DNA of 64,000 nucleotides from Spongospora subterranea f. sp. subterranea. Its lineage: Eukaryota > Endomyxa: Phytomyxea > Phytomyxea > Plasmodiophorida. The stretch covers positions 1-64,000 of the forward strand of contig JAUGWO010000053.1 in NCBI GenBank assembly GCA_049724395.1, given 5' to 3'. Made by a program: the position numbers and the translations under genes. Under the pieces are notes generated by a model. The model saw only the letters and a program-made list of their open reading frames with translations. It was not told the DNA's origin and did not search any database. Shown piece after piece: positions 11,846 to 23,300 of the stretch (the stretch's first letter is position 1; each line of letters opens with the position of its first letter).

Positions 11846-14144
11846 TTATTTGACAATTGGTGGAGTCTCCACCGTACGACGCGAGAGAGACCTTGATTCT
11901 AAATCAAATGACTGCCCGATCAGTGTGGATGGATCTTTTGCTTTCTCCTCTCCCCTTGGATTCATCAACCAATCCATAAGAGTTCCAATTATTGGAACCG
12001 ACTTTACGATCTCCAGTGGACTGAAACTTCGATTTTGCATTTGCATCAAAAATTCCTGTAAATCAATTTGTCGTTGTTACAAAACAGGAAACAAATCCCT
12101 GTACCTCTGCTTCAGAAATGCCAGTTTGTAAAGACGTTGATAGCAATTCTATCACTGCTGGAGGATATTGTATGTGCGATTGAGTGTATGAGATAATATC
12201 CATAATATGTTGTGCCAGCTCAATGTCACTGCACTCCTGAGCAGTGATATTTCCTGGAATCGTCAAAATTGCGATGCAAAAACAGCCATCATCTGAAATA
12301 CATCTGGAGGCAAGATTAACCCAGCATCGCTATCACAGTAATGATACGACTATTACTTACCCTCGGAATACATTTGACACTTCAAACAGCCTCTCCGCAA
12401 GACAGTCATTCAGACCGTTGGCTGTTTCTCGATGATCTTCATCTAAAAATCCCGGAAGAAGCCGAAATGCTCCTAGTCCCACTGCGGTGCTGAGATTGCC
12501 ATTGTCAATCCAAACAAAAGGAGGCGAGTTCGCTATCAATTGCCGTAAAGCGTGACGAATTTGGACTCCCTAACTGAAGATGAATACACTCGAACGAAGT
12601 TTTCATGATCTTGTCGACATACCTTTGCCATGAGTTTGACTTTCTGTTCAACCGCCTGTAAAACTTCATTAATTTTTTCTGGAACCATTGCCATGATGGT
12701 ATCGTCATTGAGTTTTCTCGGCCGAACCGCAATCTGAACGCCATTGATGGCGGCGTCGTATACTGGAGACCAGTTATAGTTCCGTAGGGGCAAGTTATCA
12801 ACAAGAAGGCTATTGAAGGCATGAGACGATAGATCCAGATCCTCCAAAGTGACACATATCGGAGCGATATGGAAACTTGGTCGCATTTCTGTGTGAGTAG
12901 AAATTTCCAGCCGAAACGTGTCTGCGAAACTAGTTGTGTTGAACAGATATCTTGTGCACTCCAGATGCTCATCTACTGAAAAAACGAGCGTTTTCGACAA
13001 CGATAAAAGCAATATATAAACCGGGGCGATGGCCATGAAATCAGGCTGAATTCGAAGTTTTTCGGCAACCTAAATAAACCATCGAAATCTAACGTATGAT
13101 GATGCAATCGCATGGGCACCGACCTGGGCAGTTCGCGCCATCAATATGTGAGTGTCAGAGCCAGAGCAAATCCAGTCCCTGGGTTTCAACGAGAACGAAT
13201 CAGCTGCGTCAATTGCTGTAGAAATGGAATCAGGACGCTGCGAGGCAGTGGCAAACCGAATATCCGCCCCGTTGATGTGCAGCCACAATCCGTGTGCATC
13301 ACCTGCCAATCAGTGCTACCTTTGAATAACATGTGCGCTTCTCCCACTGGGACAACTCACAGATTTGACGAATTTTAGAGATGTCATCGTCGAAGTGAAT
13401 CAATTTGTTATCTCCTATTATACACCGTCTAACTTAGACTGTGTATTGAACGCATGACGCAGCTTGGATTACGGTAAATCGTTGTGGGGACCGCACCGAA
13501 AACGCACAAGGGCATGCGACCTTGCTGTTTATCTTCTTCAATGTATTGCGATAGAAGATTAACATCGATGCAGTTCGTTTCCAGCCCATTCTTGTCGTTA
13601 CGAAGAGTGAGGTTTGGGACGGTTCGAATTGACCTCAAAGACGAGATCAGGACATAAGCACATGCCCTCGTGACCGAAGACTCATAGGCAAAAGATTCTG
13701 GTATGTAAATGACCGGCTGACGATTGACCATACAAGAGAACCCTTCAGAATTCAGCAGAGGGCACCGATTATGCAGAGCCATTAACAGCATTAGATGCAT
13801 CGCGTTCACAGACGATGAACCTAATATGAGGAAATCAGCATTTCGACCATCAGAGTTGCTGTTGAAAATATACAGATTTGTGAGGTGAACATATCGGAGA
13901 GCTGCAATTGAGAATTCAGTAGCCCTTGGCAGTAGCTTTCCATCAAATCCGCAACCTCAACCAGCCGAGGGTAGTCCGCAATCCGATCGGCAATCTCCTG
14001 CGCCGTGTAAGCGACGCCCGTATCTGAGGAAATCCCCGATTGTCCCAATAGCGCCGTAACTTTAGGGCAGCCGTCGGCTCCCCAATTTAACACCGACGTC
14101 ATTACCGCCGCCCTATCGGTTAATGTAGATATGATATGAGTCAA
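11846..14144 (-). CDS. PDXDC1: PDXDC1-like decarboxylase-fold protein
   Basis: Multi-exon homologue of PDXDC1 (pyridoxal-dependent decarboxylase domain-containing 1), a group II PLP decarboxylase-fold family. Landmarks in order: VTALLGQS near the N-terminus (14144-13990), VNRQPVIYIPES (about 13735), DVNLLSQYIEEDKQQGRMPL (about 13530), KIRQICDAHGLWLHINGADI across an intron, SFSLKPRDW (about 13190), AIAPVYILLLSL (13030), KINEVLQAVEQKV (12660), WIDNGNLS (12510), and the family's C-terminal IVKSVPIIGTLMDWL (about 11990). Clear introns lie at 13415-13472 (58 nt), 13303-13360 (58 nt) and 13070-13123 (54 nt), with more near 12540, 12357, 12280 and 12055. The junction near 13960, where the reading frame must change, is unresolved. 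The Lys that binds PLP in NPHKW of active enzymes is not at the aligned position, so catalysis is doubtful. No targeting signal seen. Confidence 0.85.
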
Positions 14145-15242
14145 TCTTCGGATATATATTTCCCTAATGAACCCACTTTATACACTTTACAACGTGACAC
14201 CTTAGGGAGCAGCCCGCGCTGATACACGTCACGCTCGTCACAGTGTACTGTATTGCACTCAACACTCTGGGAGTGCACTTTATGTGTTAGGGGGGCCTCT
14301 CCAGGGCAAAATTCGAAAATTTCATGTCGGGAACAGCCCGCGCCAGCACTGGTCACAGTGTTCCGTTTTCGACTGTGAGGGGGGGGGTTTACTGTAGAGA
14401 ATCCGGCAACTGATCCGACCATTGGTCCTGAAGGTGTAATTTGTTGAAATCGGACACGTCTTCCTTGTTTCGTGCTTAAATAAATGCGAATCAATCAGCT
14501 TGACGTCGGGTGCAGCGTGGTCAAGTGAACAACCGGACCTGCTGATGACGAGTAAAACCTGCTAAAATCATTTGCGTCTATCCGGTCCAATGAGTATAAA
14601 AGGAACGTTTCAAAGTTTGAGCATAATGATGTTGTTGAACAGCCGCCGCTGCCTGAGCGATCCGGACTTTGATAACACCACCTCGTTTTCTTGGTTTCCA
14701 GTCGACGACATGTACACAATCAGACGAATCATGAGGTGCTCAAAATGAGAGGGTTTTCAGCCAAGCTCTCTTGCCAAATATCCCGCGAAGCGTTGGCACA
14801 GATTCTGAACCTTGGCTGAAATTTCAAATACTCAAATTTGTAGTGGTTTTCTCGTCTCTTTTCGTTTCGAGGAGAAAGTTTTTTTTTAGGAGGAACCACT
14901 CTGTTTTGCTATAATTGCTGTTTTATCTTGGTTGTACATTTCGGGTAGACCATCACTGGCCGTTTACACATTGGGCTGTTTCGCTGATCTGGTTTTTGAA
15001 CTTTCGCGTGTCCTGGAACATTTTCATCAGATTGCCCAGAGACGATTTCATTGGCTGTGTTGCCTGCTTTCGCATTTCATGAACTGAATAAACGGAGCTG
15101 ATTGCTTGACTTTTCGAAGTTTGAAGATTGGCAGCCCATGTTTCATTCTCAACAAGACAACGTTCTCCTCGAAATGAAAAGAGACGAGCAGGTCACGACA
15201 AGCTTGACCTCTAAGATCAACGGTGATGCAAACGGCACCAAT
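14145..15242. other. Intergenic, upstream of PDXDC1-like gene
   Basis: Holds the promoter side of the PDXDC1-like gene. Short minus-strand frames at 14141-14494 and 14495-14719 have biased composition and no family resemblance. A poly-T and a poly-A-rich tract lie near 14880 and 15300. I see no gene. Confidence 0.45.
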
Positions 15243-15695
15243 TCAATTACGCAAATGAAGTGGACGCAATTCTAATCGAAACGAAATGTACGAGATCCAA
15301 GAACAACAACAACAAATAATGCATACGATCGACTCATTCGAACGAAGAATGCCTGGCTCCATCGTACTGCGGGTGGATTCCTGTGAACTCGTGTTCATTT
15401 CCGTGTCAATCTTGAAACGTTCGTCAAAGCGTTGCCCTCAAAAGTTCCAACCTGATAGATAGCTGCGCTAACGTCATCCATGACAATGGGTCTAAATTTC
15501 CACTTCTTAATCTCAGGTCGGTACAGGACCCAATCATGATCACTTGCAGCAACTGCCATTGATCGACCAATGCTAACCACCCAATTGTATCATTTGTTCC
15601 TGTTATTACAATGACCCTATTAGCCACGAAATCATTTACTGATCAGGGCGGAATCGTAGTCCTTGGCAACATTCGTCGTATCTAGGATCAAACAT
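15243..15695 (-). CDS. Small unknown spliced gene
   Basis: An ATG at 15695 starts MFDPRYDECCQGLRFRPD. A 67-nt GT-AG intron (donor GTAAATG, acceptor GGTTAG) joins it to HIGRSMAVAASDHDWVLYRP, and a second intron with acceptor TTCACAG leads to a last exon ending at TGA 15243. The middle exon (about 15562-15467) reads as a clean coding stretch, with aromatic and charged residues and no stop, and the splice sites keep phase. I do not recognise the family. The last exon ends in a Cys run of low complexity and may be mis-modelled. It lies head-to-tail upstream of the PDXDC1-like gene. Confidence 0.35.
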
Positions 15696-16905
15696 GGAAA
15701 GTCATCGTGACAAGCCCAACGATCCCATTATCTGATCAACCAAACCGTTCGAAAAAATCCAAACGCAACCATCAACATGGAGCTAGCGCACCGAACATTC
15801 CGACACGAATCGAACGAAAAACTGAAGCACAAATATGAGATTCCACTGAAGTCATCAGCACTATACCTCAGGAATCGACAGTTCGACGAAAGCTGTGTTC
15901 ATGTGAATTCAAGGAAGCAGCCGTTCCCACAGGAACGCCAGACAAAAAACAACCAAGGCATTTGGAATCGATTAATCTGATCAACAAACGACAATTTCTT
16001 GTAGCAAGGAAGAAAGGATATTCAACTGCCTATACTAGCGACCATCGACAACCCGAACTGAATGGATCACAGCGCATGGCGCTAGACCAATGCAGGAACG
16101 TAGCGAAAGAACCACCCCTTCCCCCCGTCCGAGGACTATTCCGCTAAACGGGGCCGTATTAGCAACTACACTCGCACCTTGATACAAATCACTTTTTTTC
16201 AAGCTCTAATTAATCGCTTACCAGTTTCAAATAAAGCCAGTTGAAAAATCCAAGCACTCAATAATCGTTATGGATATCCTTTGGATATTTTGGTTTTTTT
16301 GGCTGTGTGTGATGTACCAATGTTGTCTCACGGTCCATATCAGGGGAAAAGGGAAAAATTCCACCCGATGCTGAAACTGCAGATAAACGTCAGCAGGGTT
16401 TCATGATTATCGCTCAATGTGTCGATTTACGACATGAAAAATATCTCCAACCGCCACGTTGCCTTAAGTCAAGTCCTGATGTCGATGATTGAAGGCCATT
16501 GACCAAGGGCGACCTTCAATGGCTCATGGCCAAAAGCCCAACTTAGACCGCCCCAGGTGGAGATGGCACATGGGCGAACGCCCCTGCTATATTCGACACC
16601 GGTCCTCAAATACTATTGGGGGATTCGCCGCTTGGCCATGTCAGGTTCATCATCATTGATACATCAGGGCCCCTCATCCCAACACAACCCACACACACAC
16701 ACACACACACCCACAGGGGTACCGCGTTCATGGCGCTATGGGCCCCAGCCATCGCACGACATCACACATCACACACAACCCTGTGTTGGTCATACCGTCC
16801 CAGCCAGGGGCGCCACAGGTTGTCGTCACAGCACCCCATGATCACTAGTCGCCATTACTAACGTTGGTCATTTGTGGTGTGGCGGCGGTCCCTAATCTGC
16901 AGCCA
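15696..16905. other. Intergenic with (CA)n microsatellite
   Basis: Between divergent genes. It contains a short (CA)n tract near 16690-16711 and, around 16560-16860, GC-rich sequence leading to the RhoGAP gene. Plus-strand frames at 15777-15980 and 15962-16147 look like chance ORFs. No RNA gene recognised. Confidence 0.5.
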
Positions 16906-19900
16906 ATGCAGGGATATCTGGAGAAGCAGACGTCCAGCTCCATATTTCGAAAGTTCCAGAACCGGTATTTCGTGGTGGACCGGCACTCGATGGTCTATTA
17001 CGTGAAGAAGGACGACTACGAGGGGTTATCGTCGGGGAGTAAAAGGGACGATCGATCTATTAACATGTGTCGCCGTTGGTATAACGGAAGGTGATACACA
17101 TGGGAAAGAGTTCTGGCTGGAATCCCCATCCCGGCTGTTCTGGTTCCGAGCGCCATCCACCAAGGATCGGGACGCTTGGTTGGCGAACCTGTTTGTGGGT
17201 CAACACATTCCTCCCCATCACCGCTTCGTCAATCTGACGACCTGGGCCAATCCAGGTATGGAGTGGGGCGGCGTCTCTTGACGCCGTTCCCATCGCTCGC
17301 CATGTCCATGTCGCAATCACTTCTGCCATCGCCATCTGCGAATCCAAAGGTATTCTGTCACACGATTTCGCATCAGGATCGTCCTTAATAGGGGGAAACC
17401 CGGGTCAGGTGCCGATGTTGAAGGATTATTTCGGGTGCCGGGAATCAAATCGGTTGTTGAGAAACTTCGTCGAGATGTGTATATGCTGGAAGGGTGTTCA
17501 GGGCTATCCGACCCATCGGTTTCCGTATTCGACGTTGGAAGCGTGCTGAAGGGTTTGCTACGTGAGCTACCGGTAATGGCCCTTCGTTGACTGGGGAATC
17601 TTGTTCTGATCGAAAGGGGATTTCTGCTCAGGAATCCATTCTGACTCACGAATTGATTGTGCCGTTCACCAGGGCGAACGCCACCGCCGATAATATTCGC
17701 GATCTCGTGGCCAAACTGCCGTCCGTCAACCGCGACATTCTGATGAAACTGGCCCTGTTGATGAAAACGCTTGTACTGATCGCCCTCATTTTTTACCGGT
17801 TCATTCCCCCTAGACTCACTGATTGCTCGCACGGCAACGTTCAGGTAGAAAAGGGGCCGATCACCAAAGCGTCAGTCAAGTCGTTGGCCATCTGCATGGC
17901 GCCAGCATTCAGCCCGAGCGTCGACACCGGTCTGGTAGATCTATCGCAGCTCCTCTCGTTGATCATCTACGAAGGCAGCGCCATATTCGGGTATTCATTC
18001 AATCGGATTTCGAGAAAGGACGATTGGGCTGCCGAGACACTGGAACGGGTCAATTGCCCTCACAGCGCCATTGACCAGATCTGATCGATTTTGGTTCTGT
18101 TTTATTCAGGAGGAGACGAAACCGGCGGTTCCCGTTGTCCCAAATCCTGACCGATATCGAACCGTTGAGCGATCTATCATTTCACGTCGAGAGTCATCGA
18201 TTAGATGAGGCCGATGGCGCCACGTTCGACACTCAAGAACCGATTCCCGAGCCGGCCACGAACATCGCTGCGCCAGCAATCGTCCCGACCGAAACCGATT
18301 TGATCACTGAAGAGGTGGACAGAAGGATGACTCGCAATGGCGAAGCGGTTTTGTCGTCCCCCGCCGATGCATTTAAGCCAGTGCAGACCTTTGAGGTACT
18401 GCCGAGGATTGGCGGATTTCACGAGTGAACTGGTTATGGGCAGGCGCACGATTTCGGTATTTCGTCAGGGTCCGAGTTCGAGTACGGCCCTACTGATGAT
18501 GATGAAGACGATCAGGCTAGCGAAATCGCTGATCTCGGCGCGTTTTCACCATTGAAGGCCACCGCCGAACCCGACGTTATTCCGAAGGAAGTCGTAATCC
18601 CCTCGTTCGAACCTATGGCTTCCATTCACGATGAACACGACGATTGCACTCCGGAAAACAAGACAACGGATTCCGGTCGTCAACCCCAACATTTAGCAGA
18701 GAAAGACGAATTACAACTTTCAAAAAGAAATGTCGAAGATTTCGCGCTGTTGGATGACAAGTCCCATTCGACTTCCTTAAATCTCTGCGACCTCAGTGCC
18801 TCAGGACCAATAATTTCAGAAAATCCCAGATCGATTCTCCAACAAGCGCCGGCCGAAGTCGGTCCATTAATTTTTCCAATGAAAATCGATCTCAACGACA
18901 ATCCAAGTGCGGTGTCAAACGCGGTGATTGTCGAAAGTGATGCGTCTGCTCGGTTTCAGCAGGCGTCTGAAGTAAAATCGCCCAAAACCGTTGAAATCGA
19001 CACGGCCAATGACGGGAACGGGAACGACGATGAGTCGGTTCCAGGATCACTTTCGTTTGGCTCCACCGCCACCTCCAATTCTTTGTCGACTACGTTGATC
19101 ACGCCGCCTCGTCTCTCGGTTGCGGTAGATGGCGAACCACATCACGATCCACCCAGTTTCTCTCCATCAGCGTTGCCCAAGCCATTGACGCCGACCACTC
19201 CTGATACGGTCAACGCCCCCGTAATCAGGAACTCATCTGAACCGCCCTCATCATCACAACAAAACTCAATCAAAAGGTCGGCGACGAAATCAACCGGAAC
19301 TAGACCGATATCTGAGAACGATAAACATCGTGATCAATACGAAATCGGGGTAGGAAATGACATTGTTTCAAAACTTTCAGTTCGGTTACGCTGATTGTTG
19401 TTCAGGTACGGCAGGATCAAGTCGATTCGCTTTTACGCCAATTACAGGACTCTAATACCAGAATCGCCCACTTTCAACGCAAAAACAGGGCCGTCGAAGA
19501 GAAAGTGAGCGAGTCGGTAAATCTGCCATGGTGTTGCCAGATGAAAAATTCTGACGCCATCCTCTGTAGACAGTGCAGTTCCATAGACGCGTTGCAGGAT
19601 CGTATTTCCAAGCTCCAATCAATGAACGAACAGGTATCTCGAGAACGTGACGAATATGCCAAAGTACCTGGACCTAGTGAAAGGAATGGGATTGATGGGT
19701 AGCTTAATCCTGATTCAGGATCTGCAGGCCGCCATGAACCAGTTAACAGAAGTTCGCCAACGATGCCAATCGCAAATTCTATCCAACGAAACATTGAAAC
19801 GGAAATTTGACAATCAGCAAATTCAGCAAAGTGCATTGATTCTGTCTTTGCAAGAACAGGTCGGTGGTTCGTTCAAACGGCCCAATGAATTTCTCAAATG

Positions 19901-20298
19901 CTGTCTTTGATCCTCTAGAATCGATCATTATCTGCGTTTTTTGAAAAACCTGTCGCTCCAGCGCCATCAAAAGGTATTTGATGTATTCACAATTGTTCAC
20001 AGGCGATCTTCAGCTAATTTTTTTCGTAGCGCCGGTGCTTTTGACAGAAAATCATGAAGCAAACGAATTGGTGAAGAAGGTAGATGAACTCCGATTCGGT
20101 TGACGAACTCATCCTGATGCTTAGTGATAGCAATTGGGGTTGATTAAAGAGCGCGTTTCCGGAAGAATGCACAACTCCATGAACACGTTGGCAACCATCG
20201 AATCGCGAGCCGTTCTCGGTTTATACGAGTCCAGGCAACGAATCCAGAGGTTGCAATTAGAGCTGAAAGGGCTCAAGGTGCTGGAGCAAAGGCATTGA
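16906..20298 (+). CDS. PH-RhoGAP-coiled-coil protein
   Basis: Predicted GTPase-activating protein for Rho-family GTPases, acting at membranes and the actin cortex. From ATG 16906 a PH domain begins (MQGYLEKQTSSSIFRKFQNR, ending at FRAPSTKDRDAWLANL near 17195). The RhoGAP domain follows: arginine finger in EGLFRVPG (about 17430), GLLRELPESILTHEL spliced across a 59-nt intron at 17574-17632, LPSVNRDILMKLALLM, then ITKASVKSLAICMAP (about 17860-17900). A long acidic Ser/Pro-rich linker (18120-19370) precedes coiled coils (19410-19660, 19720-19860, 20150-20290). PH, RhoGAP, coiled coil is the domain order of the animal ARHGAP22/24/25 (FilGAP) group. Introns are mostly 48-60 nt. Two places, the GGGG runs near 17032 and 17265, need one base fewer to keep frame, suggesting sequence indels. 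The GTPase target cannot be told. Confidence 0.85.
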
Positions 20299-20375
20299 TG
20301 ATCTAGTTGTTTTCATTATTAAAAAATTCATAAGCGTCATAAATACACAATGAAGAGATAAATGTTCATGGTGAT

Positions 20376-23300
20376 TTATTTATCTGTAGATTCTGGGCGA
20401 GGACGCCCGAAAATCCATTCACAGAACATCGCTAATCGCTCCAGAGCTCCAACGTCATTGTGGTCTTCTTCGAAATCGTTGATCGCCTCTGCAACGGCAG
20501 CTGCAATATCCTCTACGAACAGATTGAATCCGTCAACAAAACAAAAACTCAGTCGTGTTTGGAAAAAATTACGTACCAGTTTCTGATGGGATGTCGCCAT
20601 CAGTGTTCTGACGCTTTCCCTCCATTTTAGCCTGCCTGATCGCATTGTCAACTGACTCGAGCATCAATGACGACAACGAGATTTGATGCAACTCATCGAG
20701 CGGATCACTGGCCGTCGGATTTCTTGACGTACTGTTTGAGCCGCCATCGTCATTTGACCGTTTCTTGGGATCTTGGGCCAAATCATCTTCGATGTCAATT
20801 TCCACAGGGTCGTTTTTTTGGTGGGAATTGGTCATCGATTTCTTGGGTTGCGAAGGACGCGCGGCGATTACAGCGGTTTGCTGTTCAGCAGAACGGCCAG
20901 GAGTTGCAATTTCGCTGAAAGAATCTTTTTTTGAAGCATCGTCAATGTCGATGGCAATTTCATCGACCAATGGATTGGTGATACCAGATGAAACGGAAGC
21001 TGGGCTTTTGATGGAAACTTCTTGGGCGCGGTCTTCGAGGTTGGGAGATGACGGTGAGGAGCTCGCATCATGCGGCATATTGCCATTGTTAGGAGTTAAC
21101 GCATGGGAAGCGGCAACAGGAACTGGATGGTAAACGGGTTCTGGTTCAACAGCGATAATTGGATTGGGCAATGCACTGGAAACCTCGCTGAGAGATGTCC
21201 TGTGAGGATTGCCGTGAAGTTGACTGGGCTCATTTGCCATGAATATGGGAGTGCGCTTGTAACCGGACGGAACAACATTATTGGTTGCTCGTTTGGGAAC
21301 CTTCATCATCGGTGAAGGAACACCAGAAGGCGGAGATCGATGGTTCGATGACGACTTAGGTTGATGATTGGGGTCAACCCCCTCAACATCTGTCCCTGGA
21401 GATCGCGATTCCAAATCATTGAATGAACCAAACTGAGAAGGACGGAGTGTCAAGTTGCGAATCAACGGGAGCCCCCATCGAAGGGTGAGGAAACCCATCA
21501 ACTGCATTGAGAGGTAACACCTTCGATGACGGATGGTCATTTGGGTTTGCTTGGTCATCGGATACAGAATTCAGCCGTCGATTTTGACGTGAGGCTACGG
21601 CATCAACGGTAGGACGATTATCTGAAATTAAAGGGGAGGAGCGACCAGGTGAGTTCAAGGGCGACCACCGGAGATTAGGAAAACGACGATCATCAGAACT
21701 CAAAGGGGGCGACGGTTGATTAGGAACAGGATGATCATCAACGCTCGAGGGTGATGAGCCTTGATCAGGAACATGACGAGCATTAGAGCTCAAAGGTGAC
21801 GCGCGTTGATTAGGAACACGAATATCATCAGAGCTCAAAGGGGACGATCGTTGATCAGGAACGCGAAGATCATCAGCGCTAGAAGGTAATGAGCGTTGAT
21901 GAGGAACACTGCGAGCATCAGAGCTCAAAGGTGACGATCGTTGATCATAAAGGCGATGGTCATCAGCGCTCGAGGGTAATGAGCGTTGATCAGGAACACG
22001 ACGATCATCAGAGGTCAAAGGGGGCGATTGTGGATCAAGAACACGACGATCATCAGAGCTCAAAGGGGACGACGGTTGATCATGAAGGCGATGATCATCA
22101 GCGCTCGAGGGTAATGAGCGTTGATCAAGCACACGACGAGCATCAGAGCTCAAAGGGGACGAGCGTTGATTAGGAACACGATAATCATCAGAGCTCAAAG
22201 GTGACGATTGTTGATCATGAAGGCGTTGGTCATCAGCGCTGGAGGGTAATGAGCGTTGATCAGGAACACGACGATCATCAGAGCTCGAAGGTAATGAGTG
22301 TTGATCAGGAACACGATGATCATCAGAGCGTAGAGGAGACGATCGTTGATCAGCAACACGACCATCATCAGAGCTTAAAGAGCCCGAGCGTTGATCAGGA
22401 ACACGATGATCATCAGAGCTCAAAGGAGACGATCGCTGATCAGGAACACGATGATCATCAGAGCGTAGAGGAAATGATCGTGGCTCAGGGACACGAACAT
22501 CATCCGAGCTCAAAGGAGCCGAGCGTTGATCAGGAACACGATGATCATCAGAGCTCAAAGGTAATGGGCGTTGATCAGGAGCCCGATGATTATCAAATCT
22601 CAAAGGAGACGATCGTTGATCAGGAACACGATGATCATCAAAGCGTATAGGAGACGATCGTTGATCAGGAACAAGAACATCATCAAAGCGTAGAGGATAT
22701 GATCGTTGAGGAGATGATCGTTGCTCAGGAACACGAACATCATCAGAGATCAACGGGCCCGAGCGTTGTTCAGGAACACGATCATCATCAGAGCTCAAAG
22801 GTGATGAGCGTTGATCAGGAACACGATCATCATCAGATGGTGGAGGAGACGATCGTTGATCAGGACCACGAACATCATCATAGCTCAACGGGCCCTTGCG
22901 TTGATCAGAAGCACGATGATCATCAGAGCTCAAAGGAAACCATTGTTGATAAGGAGCACGATGATCATCAGATCGTAGAGGAGACGATGGTTGATCAGGA
23001 ACACGATGATCATCAGAGCGTAGAGGAGATGATCGTTTCTCAGGAACACGACCATCATCAGAGCTCAACGGGCCCGAGCGTTGATCAGGAACATGATGAT
23101 CTTCAGAGCGTGGAGGAGACGATCGTTGATCAGAAGCACGATAATCATCAGAGAGTAGAGGAGACGATTGTTGATCAGGAATACGAATATCATTAGAGCT
23201 CAACGGGCCCGAGCATTGATCAGGAACTCGATGATCATCAGAGCGTAGAGGAGACGATCGTTGATCAGAAGCACGATTATCATCAGAGAGTAGAGGAGAC

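Noticed and set aside
19380-19405. 26-nt intron in the RhoGAP gene
   Set aside because: A 56-nt intron with donor GTAGGA ending at the same acceptor also keeps phase and fits the length of the neighbouring introns.
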